This document shows, in pieces, positions 11,301 through 18,887 of a stretch of 64,000 nt of DNA; the first letter of the stretch is position 1, and every line of letters begins with the position of its first letter. Both the position numbers and the translations under genes were made by a program. Location: positions 177,634 through 241,633 of the forward strand of contig NMRA01000354.1 of the NCBI GenBank assembly GCA_002633005.1, in the 5' to 3' direction. Below the pieces are notes generated by a model. The model was not told where the DNA came from and did no database searches. It worked only from the letters and a program-made list of their open reading frames with translations. The DNA is from Phoronis australis. Lineage: Eukaryota; Phoronida; Phoronidae.

Positions 11301-14300
11301 CTACCAGCGGAAGCGACGCGAGAGACTAAACAAGCGTCCCGCCACTCTGCAGGAGGGCTTGGCCAGAGGGGGCAAAGGTCTTGTGATGGGTGTGTTTGAT
11401 GGGGTCACGGGCATCGTACGGAAGCCAGTTGAAGGAGCCCAGAAGGAAGGCGTTGAAGGATTCTTCAAAGGTTTGTCTTACTGTTGTCTTCATCTACTTT
11501 GTCTTCATTACTGCGTCTATTCCTGTTGCGATTCTAACCATGATTTTTTACATTGAATTACTCAGAAAATAAGCGAACGGTCAAATAAAAGTGGAGGGAT
11601 AAGGATGTCGATTTGCTCTTTGAATTCATAACATTACGTGCTGCATTCCATTTCCCAACCAGCAACTGTGAATGCTTCTCACTGGTTGGGATAACAATAG
11701 TGATTTACCACAGTGCCTATACTTTTATTACTGGCTTGTTTTGTTTGGTTATTAGGGAACACGGGTGTCAGAGTTAACCGCTGCCATTTTGTGACAGTAT
11801 TCTTTCCTGCCTGTTTTAGACACTGCAAACAATAAAACAGGGCTTGGAATTTTCCGCGGAAACGCGGATTTCCGCTTTTTTCAAATGGGCTTTCTGCTTT
11901 TTATGCGCCCACATATTTATATGTGGACGCATTATGCCGTCATCTCTGTCCGTCCGTCCGTCCGGGCGGCGTCCGTCCGGCGTCTGGCGTCCGGCGTCCG
12001 CTGCTCTATCTCCAAAACCCTTTGACATACGTTCATGAAATTTGGCACATGTGTTCCATTCATGAATGGGACGGCATGTGCGAACTTTCGGACGGATCCG
12101 ACTACCGGTGTGCCCCCTAGTGGCAATTTTAGTTTTTTACGCTTACCTTTGTATCTTCAAAAGTCCTGAACGGATTTTCATGAAATTTGGTATGTAGGCA
12201 CCTAGTAGTGAGATGACGCTATCCTGCCGTTTTCGGATGGATTCGACATAGTTTGCGCCACCTAGTGGCCATTTTTACTGTTTTCGAGTCTGTTTTTGTG
12301 CTTCCACCCCTCTATCAACCNNNNNNNNNNNNNNNNNNNNNNNNNNNNNNNNNNNNNNNNNNNNNNNNNNNNNNNNNNNNNNNNNNNNNNNNNNNNNNNN
12401 NNNNNNNNNNNNNNNNNNNNNNNNNNNNNNNNNNNNNNNNNNNNNNNNNNNNNNNNNNNNNNNNNNNNNNNNNNNNNNNNNNNNNNNNNNNNNNNNNNNN
12501 NNNNNNNNNNNNNNNNNNNNNNNNNNNNNNNNNNNNNNNNNNNNNNNNNNNNNNNNNNNNNNNNNNNNNNNNNNNNNNNNNNNNNNNNNNNNNNNNNNNN
12601 NNNNNNNNNTGTTTTTAATTCTATGTTTCTGTGGTGCTTTAAGCAACTGGTGTATAGGATGTGCTTGTATTATGAAGATTACTCACATTTTGCCCCTAGC
12701 CTATTGAGGAGACAATGACCATGCCTTTCCATTTTGCAAAGTATGCCCTCTACTGGCCACTTTATGGTACCAATAAACAACCCTAGAAGGATACCGTATG
12801 CGGTGCAATTGTGGGCGCATTTCAACGCTCCGCGTTGCTCTTGTTTTATAATATTTCCGCGTAAAAAAATCGGATTTGATTTAAAATTTCCGTGGCAAAT
12901 TCCTTTGTTACCGCGGCGTTGCAGACGACGTTCACCTCGAAAAGCGGAAGTTGCTCTTTATGTTTCGGAGGAACGTAAATTGTCAACATTGCCGGGGCAT
13001 CTGGGACAGCGTGGTGTGATTTTCAATAGCGTCTCGTGTTATTGTTAAGCGCGGCGGCAAATACTACCGCTCTGCAGCCAAAAATGTGTGGGTTGGGAGT
13101 GGACGGGCGAGCTAAAAGGACGCAGACGCATGCTACTGATGGTGGTAACGTTTTTTTTTTTAGTCCTCCCGATTTTTGTCGGGGAAAGGTTCACATTGAC
13201 CATTTCAAGACTGTTTATCGGGCATGATTTGGGCCGTAAAAGTTTCAAAGTTTCTGCGTTTTTTGTCATTGGTCATTCCAAGCCCTGATAAAAAGTACAT
13301 CATTGAAAGTTGGAAGTTTCATTGTTTGAATGGCAAAAATTGTTACTGCTGTTTCTTTGTCGATGTGTCTCAACCTCTATAATGTAACCTGCCTGAGCAA
13401 CGCAGTGGGGCAACACCATCGCTTATCAGAGTGATCTTGATACCCCCAAAGAATGCAGTGAAATTTGAGTAGGGAGGTGTGTCATAACTGAACAACGTTT
13501 GAGGGGATCATCCATATATTTGTACATATGAACATTACAAAAGTCTGTTATACATACACTGGAAAAATGGTTTATGGCAGCTTAAAATTTCCTGATAATG
13601 TCGGTGAAAATCATCGAACTATTTACAGGGGAGAGGAGGTCTGATGAGGGTGTATGTTTTGTGTGCTTTTGAAAATGTTGAGAATTATACACGGTCTCTT
13701 TATTGACGTTAAAGAGATGTCACTGAGCTTTTGTTGATAATGTCACGGGTTTGCGATTCACAAGTAAATCATAAGACCAGCGGCTACAGTTCAATCATAT
13801 ATTGCACATATTTATATCAGCGATCCATCCACACTAATACAAATTCCGATAAAAGACTGACCCTAACCACGAGGTCTCCAGAGAACCTGCATGTGCATTT
13901 GCCTATCAGTGACTAGCTAACAAACAGCTTAAAGCAGACGTCACAATGGACATCAGAATATGGATGGTGACTCGCGCTCAACAGCCTGTCTCGCCACAAA
14001 AATATTTTGCATTTTGCTGAGGAGTCGTGTAACTGTCATATTGTCTGAGATGGCGGGCTTGTGTTGTGCTTTCTGATGGAGTCGCATGCATGTGACATAT
14101 TTGCAACTGTTGTAGGTCTAGGCAAGGGTTTGGTGGGTGTGGTCGCTCGGCCGACTAGTGGTGTCATAGACTTTGCCAGCAGTTCTTTCGAGGGCATCAA
14201 GCGTGTGACGGAGATGTCGGAAGAGCTGACACGTCTACGTCCTCCTAGGTACTTAGAGGATGACGGCATCGTGAGACCGTATAACTACACTACAGCAGAA

Positions 14301-17300
14301 GGCAACTTGATTTTACAGGTGAGTGGCCAGTTTTGGTTTATTGTGGGCCCCTCAGTGTTGTTGTTGTTGCTGCTGCTGTCGTCTGCCATCTTCAAAGATC
14401 TGAATACATGAATATATTGAGCAGAATTTTATAGTCATTCTGCAGTGTAACTTAATTTTTTATTTTCGGTTTTATTGTGTTGCAAATGAACAAATGGATA
14501 ATATGTGAATCTTCGAAGGAGTTGAGATAATGCGTGCCTATTTTTGAACTATAAGCACTAGAGAGAATAGTGACAGAAGTAATCAGTCAAGCCCTGAAGT
14601 TATTTCTGGGCTTGGAAGAACTGACAGTACGTTATTGCATGGGAACAGACATAACAAGCTTGTTATTGCTTGGGAACAGACTTAACAAGCTTGTTATTGC
14701 TTGAGAACAGACTTAACAAGCTTGTTATGCTTGGGAACAGACTTAACAAGCTTGTTATTGCTTGCGAACAGACTCAATAAGCTTGTTATTGCTTGCGAAC
14801 AGACTTAACAAACTTGTTATTTCCAGTGCACAGCATAGTTTGAAACAATAACAAGCAGTTCTTTCCAAGCCCAGACACCACTTCTCGTTGAGCACAGAAC
14901 GAGTTGAGACTGGTTTTCTAATGGGAGGTAGACTGTAAAATCAAACAGAAGCTCTTGCAAAGTGTTTGAGTAAGGCACTAGATTGCCGTAAGTGTAGCCT
15001 GTATTGTGTGTAACAACTTATGTGTTAATTTGTATCAGATGACTTATAAGCTCAAGAGGGTGGGGATGCATTGCATAAAAAGTCTGTTTGTTTTTGTATT
15101 GCATTCTGTGATGCATCCATACCACTATAATGAATAATGAATATCTATGGTCCCTTTCGCTACATGATGTCCATGTCCACAGGTCTTGCTTGTATTGAGG
15201 TGTGCTAAATTATTTTGTATTCAGGACACTGACAAGAGGAAGTATTATACGACGGACAAGTACGTGGCTCACATCGTGATTTCAAGAGACAAAACAACAG
15301 TGAAAGATGTCCTCATAGTAACCAACAAGTAGGTGCTGTTGGTCTTTACAAAAGAATTAAATCTTAAAATTGGTGTTAGGTTTCAGTAGCTTTGACTAGT
15401 GTTGCCATATCTGAAACTGAAATGTGACTTGTCATCTTGATTCCATGTCTCTAGATGTGGCTGCGTGTCACCACCATGTCTTTTAGCATGTACCTGTGTG
15501 GACGTGTATTTTACTTGTCTTATAAGTGTTCCGAATTATTTGCACAAATCTTCATATTTCAGTCATAAAGATACTCTGAATTCATTCAATTTGTCCATTA
15601 ATGTGAACTTATAGGCCATGATTCTACATTAAAATCTGAAATGACCCATGTAGGACACTGAATTCATGAAAATTATTTACTCCTGTCTGGAAAATTTTCA
15701 AAGCTAAAAGTGCCCAGCCTTATTCAAGATGGACAGTGTTATTGAAGCTTGGTCAATACTATTTAGGCCGTTTTGGACATATCTTATTCAAGATGGACAG
15801 TGTTGTTGAAGCTTGTCAATGCTATTTAGGCCTTTTTGGACATACCTTATTCAAGATTCCATGTTAAAAAAAGGCCATATTCTTCCTAACAGCATGAGAG
15901 ATAATGCATTTGAATGTACCGTACAAGCTATGCTGTCACGTACACACAGGCAGTGGGATATGTTTATTTTGATCACTGTTCAGTAAGAAAACAGGTTTGA
16001 TTGGGGACAGAATTTTTTGAAACGATAGTCACCTTGAATTATATCATTGACCAGCGATTTCTTTCAAGCTTGCACAGCAATAGTTACCTAGAGACAAGGT
16101 TTTCCGAGTTTGTAATTAAATATTAAAAAAGGTGACTGGTCCCACTAGCTTTTCTTAATTTTTGGCAAGCCTGATTTACCTTCACTCATCAAGAGAGCAA
16201 GGAAATCCAAGCCTGGAGAAAAATGTCGTAAGATGGCATACTGTTAGGTTTGAGTAAGCTTAGAATGGTCATGTAAAGCTTAGTTAGAATTTATAATTTA
16301 AGTTAATTGTAAATTTCTGAAAGACATCTTGGAATTCTTTGTTTCATTTTTTATCAAATATTTAATGCTGATAAAAATCTTACTGTAGTAGAAAGTTTAC
16401 AACTTTCTGACCAATCAACTGCAAATTCACCTTGTTTTATGATTTGCATTTTGATTTGAACTCAATCAATGCTGCTGACAGTTCATGTTTGATTGTGTTG
16501 ATTTTTTGTCTTTTCCAGTCGCATTATGTTTGTGTCCAAAGGCCAGGTGTTTGGTGCCTGGGACTGTGACTGGCAGTACCCCTATGAGGAGCTCCGTGAG
16601 CCACCCATACTAACAAATAAGGGCGTCGAAATTCACCTGAGGGTAAGATGTGATTTTTTAGTTCTGGCCATTTAAGAGTCTGCTTGTCTATATCATAATT
16701 ACAGTGTTCATACTAGTGTTATCATTTTGATACTTTCATTTGTCTGCAACCTGCATCCGTCGCAGCAAAATTATAGCAAGAGGCAAATTCCACATGGCTA
16801 ACTGGCCAAAAATATGTATCTGTGTCCAAAATGGTTAGGTCAGAGAGCTGGAGATTGTGTGAAGATATCGGGCAATAGTAGATAAGTAATTTTAATAAGT
16901 CGTAGGACTTCAAACACAGACAAAGAGAACGTCCTGTGGTACTCTTATCAACACACTCAGACTTAGAATATGATTTTGACTGTATCTGCTTAGTAAATTC
17001 AGCTGTTTCGTTTCAAATTAATTTCCATGACGTGAAGGGTTTTGTAGTCATGAAGGCTCAATGGCAAACTTTGGGTTCAGGCGACTGGTTGATTAGTTCC
17101 AGTGACATGTTGCTGCCAGAGCCTGTGTACATGTCAGAGACAGAGCAATTAACTTCATTGGCAATTCGCTGTTTTCACAGGAGCGGCAGAAGAAGGGATT
17201 CGGATCCTTGTTCAAGGGGAGTACAACAGGCAAGATCGTTCATGTGCCCGACAAGAGGGCAGCTGAAGTGAGTTACTCTTGGTATAACTCCCCCCACAAT

Positions 17301-18187
17301 AACCAACCCATGCTGCCCTATTACTTAATCTATAACAAATGACTATCGGGTTTTGTTTCCAATCTGCTATGGCGTTGTTTTTAGCATGGAAGATTGGCCC
17401 TGTTTAACTGCATAAAAGCGAAAATCGAATAGTCTTTTTACTCTCAGTAATTCGATCTCATAACATTCCTTACCATAAAAGGATTTTATGTCTGTGCTCC
17501 ACAAGAACATCGAAACCAACAACCACGCAAGAAAATGCTTTGGATTCACAATTTTATGGTTTGCCAACCCCAATAAACTCTGAAGCGTTTTCTTGAGTCG
17601 TTGATGGCTTTGGTATTCTTGTGGGTTACGGAAATAGAATCCTATCACGGTAAGGACTATTATGAGATAGATTATACAAGAGTAGAAGGGCTAATTCGAT
17701 TTTTGTTTTTAGACAGTTGAACAGTGTCATTGATTACTGAAAACACCAGACTATGGTTCACATGAATGTCCATTCCATTTCCCCCAAGCACTTTTTCACA
17801 CAGAAAAGTTGCTAGATTATTGTGAGCTTCCATTCCATGTGAGATATCACGTCACTTCAAGTTTGTTATTTGTATGGAATACGTTTTAGAGGTTTCTTGT
17901 GTCCCATATTTACCCAATTTATTGTGGATTGAGATGAATCAAGTGATTGCTTCTGAGGTTAGATTGACCTCTGCTAGCTTGATTTTTGTAATTTTGACTT
18001 AACCTATTTTGACTTAACCTATTTTGACTTAACCTATTTTGACTTAACCTATTTTGACTTAACCTATTTTGACTTAACTTTATTATTATTGGGAGTCTGT
18101 GATTGATGAATACTCTCCGTTCATTTTCAGTGGCTAATTGGACAGATTGTTGATGCGATGGCGGACAAGTTTTCAGCTCAAAAGTGA
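2241..18187 (+). CDS. VPS13A: VPS13A/C-type lipid-transfer protein, C-terminal part (19 exons)
   Basis: VPS13 proteins are bridge-like lipid-transfer proteins that move phospholipids between membranes at contact sites. The exons are 2241-2349, 2427-2559, 2946-3068, 3550-3662, 4466-4622, 5889-6023, 7185-7266, 7601-7776, 8758-8883, 9209-9333, 9845-9926, 10071-10184, 10617-10695, 11225-11470, 14116-14318, 15225-15328, 16519-16642, 17181-17267 and 18131-18187. They sum to 2375 bases and stay in one frame to TGA, giving about 790 residues. All have AG/GT borders. The order matches the human VPS13A C terminus: last part of the VAB (SHR-BD) domain, the conserved KPFTE...QEM segment, the hallmark [14 protein letters not shown], the glycine-rich amphipathic repeats (RGGKGLV), RLRPPRY, then the PH-like end. 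The 5' part, including the chorein domain, lies outside the window. Vertebrate VPS13A and VPS13C are sister copies, so A versus C is not decided here. Confidence 0.93.
2427..2559 (+). CDS. VPS13A: VPS13 exon, end of a VAB repeat
   Basis: The acceptor is TTTCAG (to 2426) and the donor is GTATGT at 2560. It encodes [19 protein letters not shown] and LTWSCGKY, matching the proline-glycine...YTW...W pattern that ends each VAB repeat. Confidence 0.9.
2596..2659 (+). repeat. Two perfect 32-bp tandem copies
   Basis: A 32-bp unit beginning GGGTCAAGTCAGAGG is present twice (2596-2627 and 2628-2659), in the intron just after the 2427-2559 exon. Confidence 0.9.
2670..2700 (+). repeat. (GT)n microsatellite
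   Basis: About fourteen GT dinucleotides, slightly interrupted at the left by GCGC. Confidence 0.9.
2946..3068 (+). CDS. VPS13A: VPS13 exon, end of VAB domain
   Basis: The acceptor is TTGTGTAG and the donor is GTTTGT at 3069. It has 41 codons in phase 0, including [19 protein letters not shown], which aligns with IYLVSFFEGLQRIILFTED of human VPS13A. Confidence 0.95.
3405..3458 (+). repeat. Imperfect ATC-rich microsatellite
   Basis: A degenerate run of CATCAT/CCTCATCACCATC triplets in the intron between the 2946-3068 and 3550-3662 exons. Confidence 0.7.
3550..3662 (+). CDS. VPS13A: VPS13 exon
   Basis: The acceptor is TTGTTGCAG and the donor GTAAGT is at 3663. It encodes [20 protein letters not shown] and then [10 protein letters not shown], the VPS13 segment with the consensus ISLVNN...EVAYIGITSS. 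It ends with two bases of a Ser codon. Confidence 0.95.
3663..4465 (+). other. VPS13 intron without recognised elements
   Basis: 803 bp with no repeat or reading frame I can support. Confidence 0.7.
4466..4622 (+). CDS. VPS13A: VPS13 exon
   Basis: The acceptor is CGCATCAG and the donor GTATGT is at 4623. Ser completed across the junction is followed by [20 protein letters not shown], matching the SSDVVWETKPKKKARWK region of VPS13A. Confidence 0.95.
4623..5888 (+). other. VPS13 intron without recognised elements
   Basis: 1266 bp, AT rich, with no convincing frame or repeat structure. Confidence 0.7.
5889..6023 (+). CDS. VPS13A: VPS13 exon
   Basis: The acceptor is GTCACCAG and the donor GTATGA is at 6024. 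It has 45 codons in phase 0, including [17 protein letters not shown], equivalent to the human STNAHQ...RIYRIQIQNQ strand region. Confidence 0.95.
6034..6291. mobile_element. Short copy of the CAGGGCTTGGAAT element (copy B)
   Basis: It begins CAGGGCTTGGAAT and ends ATTCCAAGCCCTA, a 13-bp terminal inverted repeat with one mismatch. A perfect 6-bp duplication GACAAC is on both sides (6028-6033 and 6292-6297). The interior is T-rich and diverged from the longer copies. The insertion starts 10 bases after the splice donor at 6024. Confidence 0.88.
6292..7184 (+). other. Remainder of VPS13 intron
   Basis: No gene or clear element is seen. A poly(C) tract with one unresolved base lies at 7087-7104 (N at 7101). 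Confidence 0.7.
7185..7266 (+). CDS. VPS13A: VPS13 exon
   Basis: The acceptor is TTTCTAG and the donor GTAAGA is at 7267. It encodes [20 protein letters not shown] and KSVAAES, matching the IHGAVFPFVFYPVKPPKSV region. Confidence 0.94.
7601..7776 (+). CDS. VPS13A: VPS13 exon, conserved KPFTE segment
   Basis: The acceptor is TCTGTTAG and the donor GTGAGG is at 7777. It encodes [20 protein letters not shown] and [19 protein letters not shown]. The KPFT...HSQISRIKYFKVLIQEMDLRLDLGFI block is highly conserved in VPS13A/C. Confidence 0.96.
8099..8680. mobile_element. 582-bp near-perfect palindrome (foldback MITE)
   Basis: The left end AAGTCGATCTTATTTAAATA is mirrored by the right end ending TATTTAAATAAGATCGACTT. 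The symmetry continues inward through GAAAATCTCATTTxGTCCC, AACTGGAATGTAACGTTACG, AAAAACAAATAAA and TTAATTGGCAATTAA to a core of alternating GCGTAACG and ATATCACGC motifs around 8280-8500. The arms are therefore about 280 bp. ACAA occurs on both sides (8095-8098 and 8681-8684) and may be a short target duplication. The open frame across it is an effect of the repeat, not a gene. Confidence 0.85.
8758..8883 (+). CDS. VPS13A: VPS13 exon
   Basis: The acceptor is TCTCCTAG and the donor is GTTTGT at 8884. It has 42 codons, including [12 protein letters not shown] and [12 protein letters not shown], matching YEYFHISPIK of human VPS13A. Confidence 0.95.
9209..9333 (+). CDS. VPS13A: VPS13 exon
   Basis: The acceptor is TTGTTAAG and the donor is GTATGT at 9334. 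It encodes [12 protein letters not shown] and [18 protein letters not shown], matching LLLKSIGATLTDVQDVVFK. Confidence 0.96.
9845..9926 (+). CDS. VPS13A: VPS13 exon
   Basis: The acceptor is CCTTTCAG and the donor is GTAAGA at 9927. It encodes [20 protein letters not shown] and TSHYASQ, matching LAFFELNYQF...EVIRHYSKQ. Confidence 0.96.
10071..10184 (+). CDS. VPS13A: VPS13 exon, [12 protein letters not shown] signature
   Basis: The acceptor is TATCTGCAG and the donor is GTTAGT at 10185. It has 38 codons: [20 protein letters not shown] then [18 protein letters not shown]. This is the most diagnostic VPS13 stretch in the window. Confidence 0.98.
10617..10695 (+). CDS. VPS13A: VPS13 exon
   Basis: The acceptor is ACTTGCAG and the donor is GTGAGT at 10696. 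It encodes [20 protein letters not shown] then LVQGVVG, nearly identical to [23 protein letters not shown]. Confidence 0.97.
10696..11224 (+). other. VPS13 intron
   Basis: No repeat or gene recognised in this 529-bp intron. Confidence 0.7.
11225..11470 (+). CDS. VPS13A: VPS13 exon, amphipathic glycine-rich region
   Basis: The acceptor is TCCATAG and the donor is GTTTGT at 11471. At 246 bp it is the largest exon. It encodes [52 protein letters not shown] and [10 protein letters not shown], the repeated glycine/amphipathic helices of the VPS13 C-terminal (ATG2-C-like) region that bind membranes and lipid droplets in known family members. Confidence 0.97.
11905..12843 (-). mobile_element. Nested tandem-core element inside copy A
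   Basis: The insertion is bounded by TTTTAT on both sides (11899-11904 and 12844-12849). Sister copies at 44.1 and 45.45 kb have a single uninterrupted version of this site. Near one edge is the hairpin GCGCCCACATATTTATATG, and near the other TGTGGGCGCA, so the subterminal sequences are inverted. The interior holds GTCC/CGTC microsatellite sequence (about 11948-12000), then degenerate monomers sharing TTCATGAAATTTGG and CCACCTAGTGGC. The 289-N gap falls in this array. Confidence 0.75.
12321..12609. other. Assembly gap (289 N)
   Basis: A run of N inside the tandem core of the nested element. Frames spanning it have no meaning. Confidence 1.
13294..14115 (+). other. Remainder of VPS13 intron
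   Basis: No gene or repeat recognised. Confidence 0.65.
14116..14318 (+). CDS. VPS13A: VPS13 exon, LRPPR segment
   Basis: The acceptor is TGTTGTAG and the donor is GTGAGT at 14319. It encodes [37 protein letters not shown] and [19 protein letters not shown], almost the human VPS13A sequence in the same order. Confidence 0.98.
14596..14884. mobile_element. Short inverted-repeat element carrying a minisatellite
   Basis: The left edge GAAGTTATTTCTGGGCTTGG...GAACTG (14596-14623) is mirrored by CAGTTCTTTCCAAGCCCAGA...CACTTC (14856-14884). A related pair of edges flanks 51843-51995, so this is a dispersed family rather than a chance hairpin. Confidence 0.65.
14632..14820 (+). repeat. 31-bp minisatellite, about six copies
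   Basis: The unit begins TTATTGCTTGGGAACAGACT and ends AACAAGCTTG. Copies differ by a few substitutions and one base deletion. It forms the interior of the inverted-repeat element. Confidence 0.92.
15225..15328 (+). CDS. VPS13A: VPS13 exon, start of PH-like domain
   Basis: The acceptor is TATTCAG and the donor is GTAGGT at 15329. It encodes [20 protein letters not shown] and [10 protein letters not shown], in the position of GRFAKYKYFTHVMI...DMLMITR. Confidence 0.92.
15718..15856 (+). repeat. Imperfect 62-65-bp tandem duplication
   Basis: The unit contains TTATTCAAGATGGACAGTGT, GAAGCTTG and ATTTAGGCC, and is present about 2.2 times in the VPS13 intron. Confidence 0.85.
15857..16518 (+). other. 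VPS13 intron
   Basis: No gene or clear element recognised. Confidence 0.7.
16519..16642 (+). CDS. VPS13A: VPS13 exon, PH-like domain
   Basis: The acceptor is TTTTCCAG and the donor is GTAAGA at 16643. It encodes [29 protein letters not shown] and GVEIHLR, equivalent to GVLFVTKGTFGQLTCEWQYSFDEF. Confidence 0.94.
16643..17180 (+). other. VPS13 intron
   Basis: No gene or repeat recognised in this 538-bp intron. Confidence 0.7.
17181..17267 (+). CDS. VPS13A: VPS13 exon, PH-like domain
   Basis: The acceptor is TTTTCACAG and the donor is GTGAGT at 17268. It has 29 codons, including [20 protein letters not shown], aligned with the SVFHAREFGKIINFKTP strand of human VPS13A. Confidence 0.92.
17398..17727. 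mobile_element. 330-bp foldback element in the last VPS13 intron
   Basis: The left arm (17398-17484) runs CCCTGTTTAACTGCATAAAA...AACATTCCTTACC. The right arm (17638-17727) is its reverse complement at roughly 75-80% by eye. Partial relatives occur at 27829-27920 (right arm) and 44550-44620 (left arm). Confidence 0.7.
17992..18079 (+). repeat. 15-bp tandem repeat, about six copies
   Basis: TTTTGACTTAACCTA is repeated five times perfectly plus a partial copy, ending about 50 bases before the terminal VPS13 exon. Confidence 0.95.
18131..18187 (+). CDS. VPS13A: VPS13 terminal coding exon
   Basis: The acceptor is TCATTTTCAG. It encodes [18 protein letters not shown] then TGA (18185-18187). It occupies the place of the human RWILTKLQEA tail. 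Confidence 0.9.
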   Translation, partial: WLIGQIVDAMADKFSAQK

Positions 18188-18887
18188 TTGCCTGCAGAGG
18201 GCAGTATAATTGTGTTACGTATATTTCAAACATAGTTGCTTTTCTTATCTAGTGCAAAGGCGGAAGTGCAAATGAGATCCCTCTCAAATTCTAGTGCAAC
18301 CAGAAAGTTAGTTTAACGCTATCTCGTAGTGCTGAGCAGTTTGTAATGTTGTGGTGCTTACTAATTGTGATTGTAGTGTCGATTATGAAGTGTTTTTTTA
18401 AGTTTTGTTTCGATTAGGATTATGTCTACTTTTGTTTTGGTTATTAATATTGTATTATTTTACCCTTGACCTGTATTGCTGCAGAGGTTAAAATTGTAAT
18501 CTGAAGACAGGGTTGTATTTAATTCATGCTTTATGCCAGCCTCTGACAAAATCAGTTTGTGGTGTTTGGGATATATTTGAACAATCATTGACATTAGGTG
18601 CCATTGTTGTTTGTCACCACGTCATTGTGCTATTAAGTCATTAATGGGGATTACCATAATTTGAGCCATTGAAATTTAAGTAACTTGTGCAGTGTGCACC
18701 ATGATGGTAGTTACACCAGAGATAAATTACTGGATTTTGAATCCCATCCTCGTCGCCAGTATTGTGGAATGGATGCAGGGCAGTTAAAGTCAGAAACTGG
18801 AGTGTCGGAGAATAGCCATCACAGCACAGTGACACGCACTGGTCACCTAAACAACAATGGTGACACCTGTTGACCGACTAAAATAAA
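18188..18887 (+). other. Probable VPS13 3'UTR
   Basis: Noncoding sequence follows the stop. The first canonical AATAAA I see is at 18882-18887. The end of the transcript is inferred. Confidence 0.45.
18882..18887 (+). terminator. Candidate VPS13 polyadenylation signal
   Basis: Canonical AATAAA about 700 bases after the stop codon. Transcript data are needed to confirm its use. Confidence 0.4.

Larger units (their letters stand above)
11838..13287. mobile_element. Long copy of the CAGGGCTTGGAAT element (copy A), interrupted by a nested element
   Basis: It starts CAGGGCTTGGAATTTTCCGC and ends GGTCATTCCAAGCCCTG. The 6-bp duplication ATAAAA is on both sides (11832-11837 and 13288-13293). The sequence outside 11905-12843 aligns in reverse with the copies at 43769 and 45039. 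No transposase frame is seen, so it looks non-autonomous. It lies in the VPS13 intron between the 11225 and 14116 exons. Confidence 0.9.

Noticed and set aside
12253-12718. Long frames across the N run
   Set aside because: Most residues are unknown; the frames exist only because N has no stops.
17919-18233. Minus-strand protein with repeated RLSQN
   Set aside because: Translation of the 15-bp noncoding tandem repeat antisense to the last VPS13 exon.
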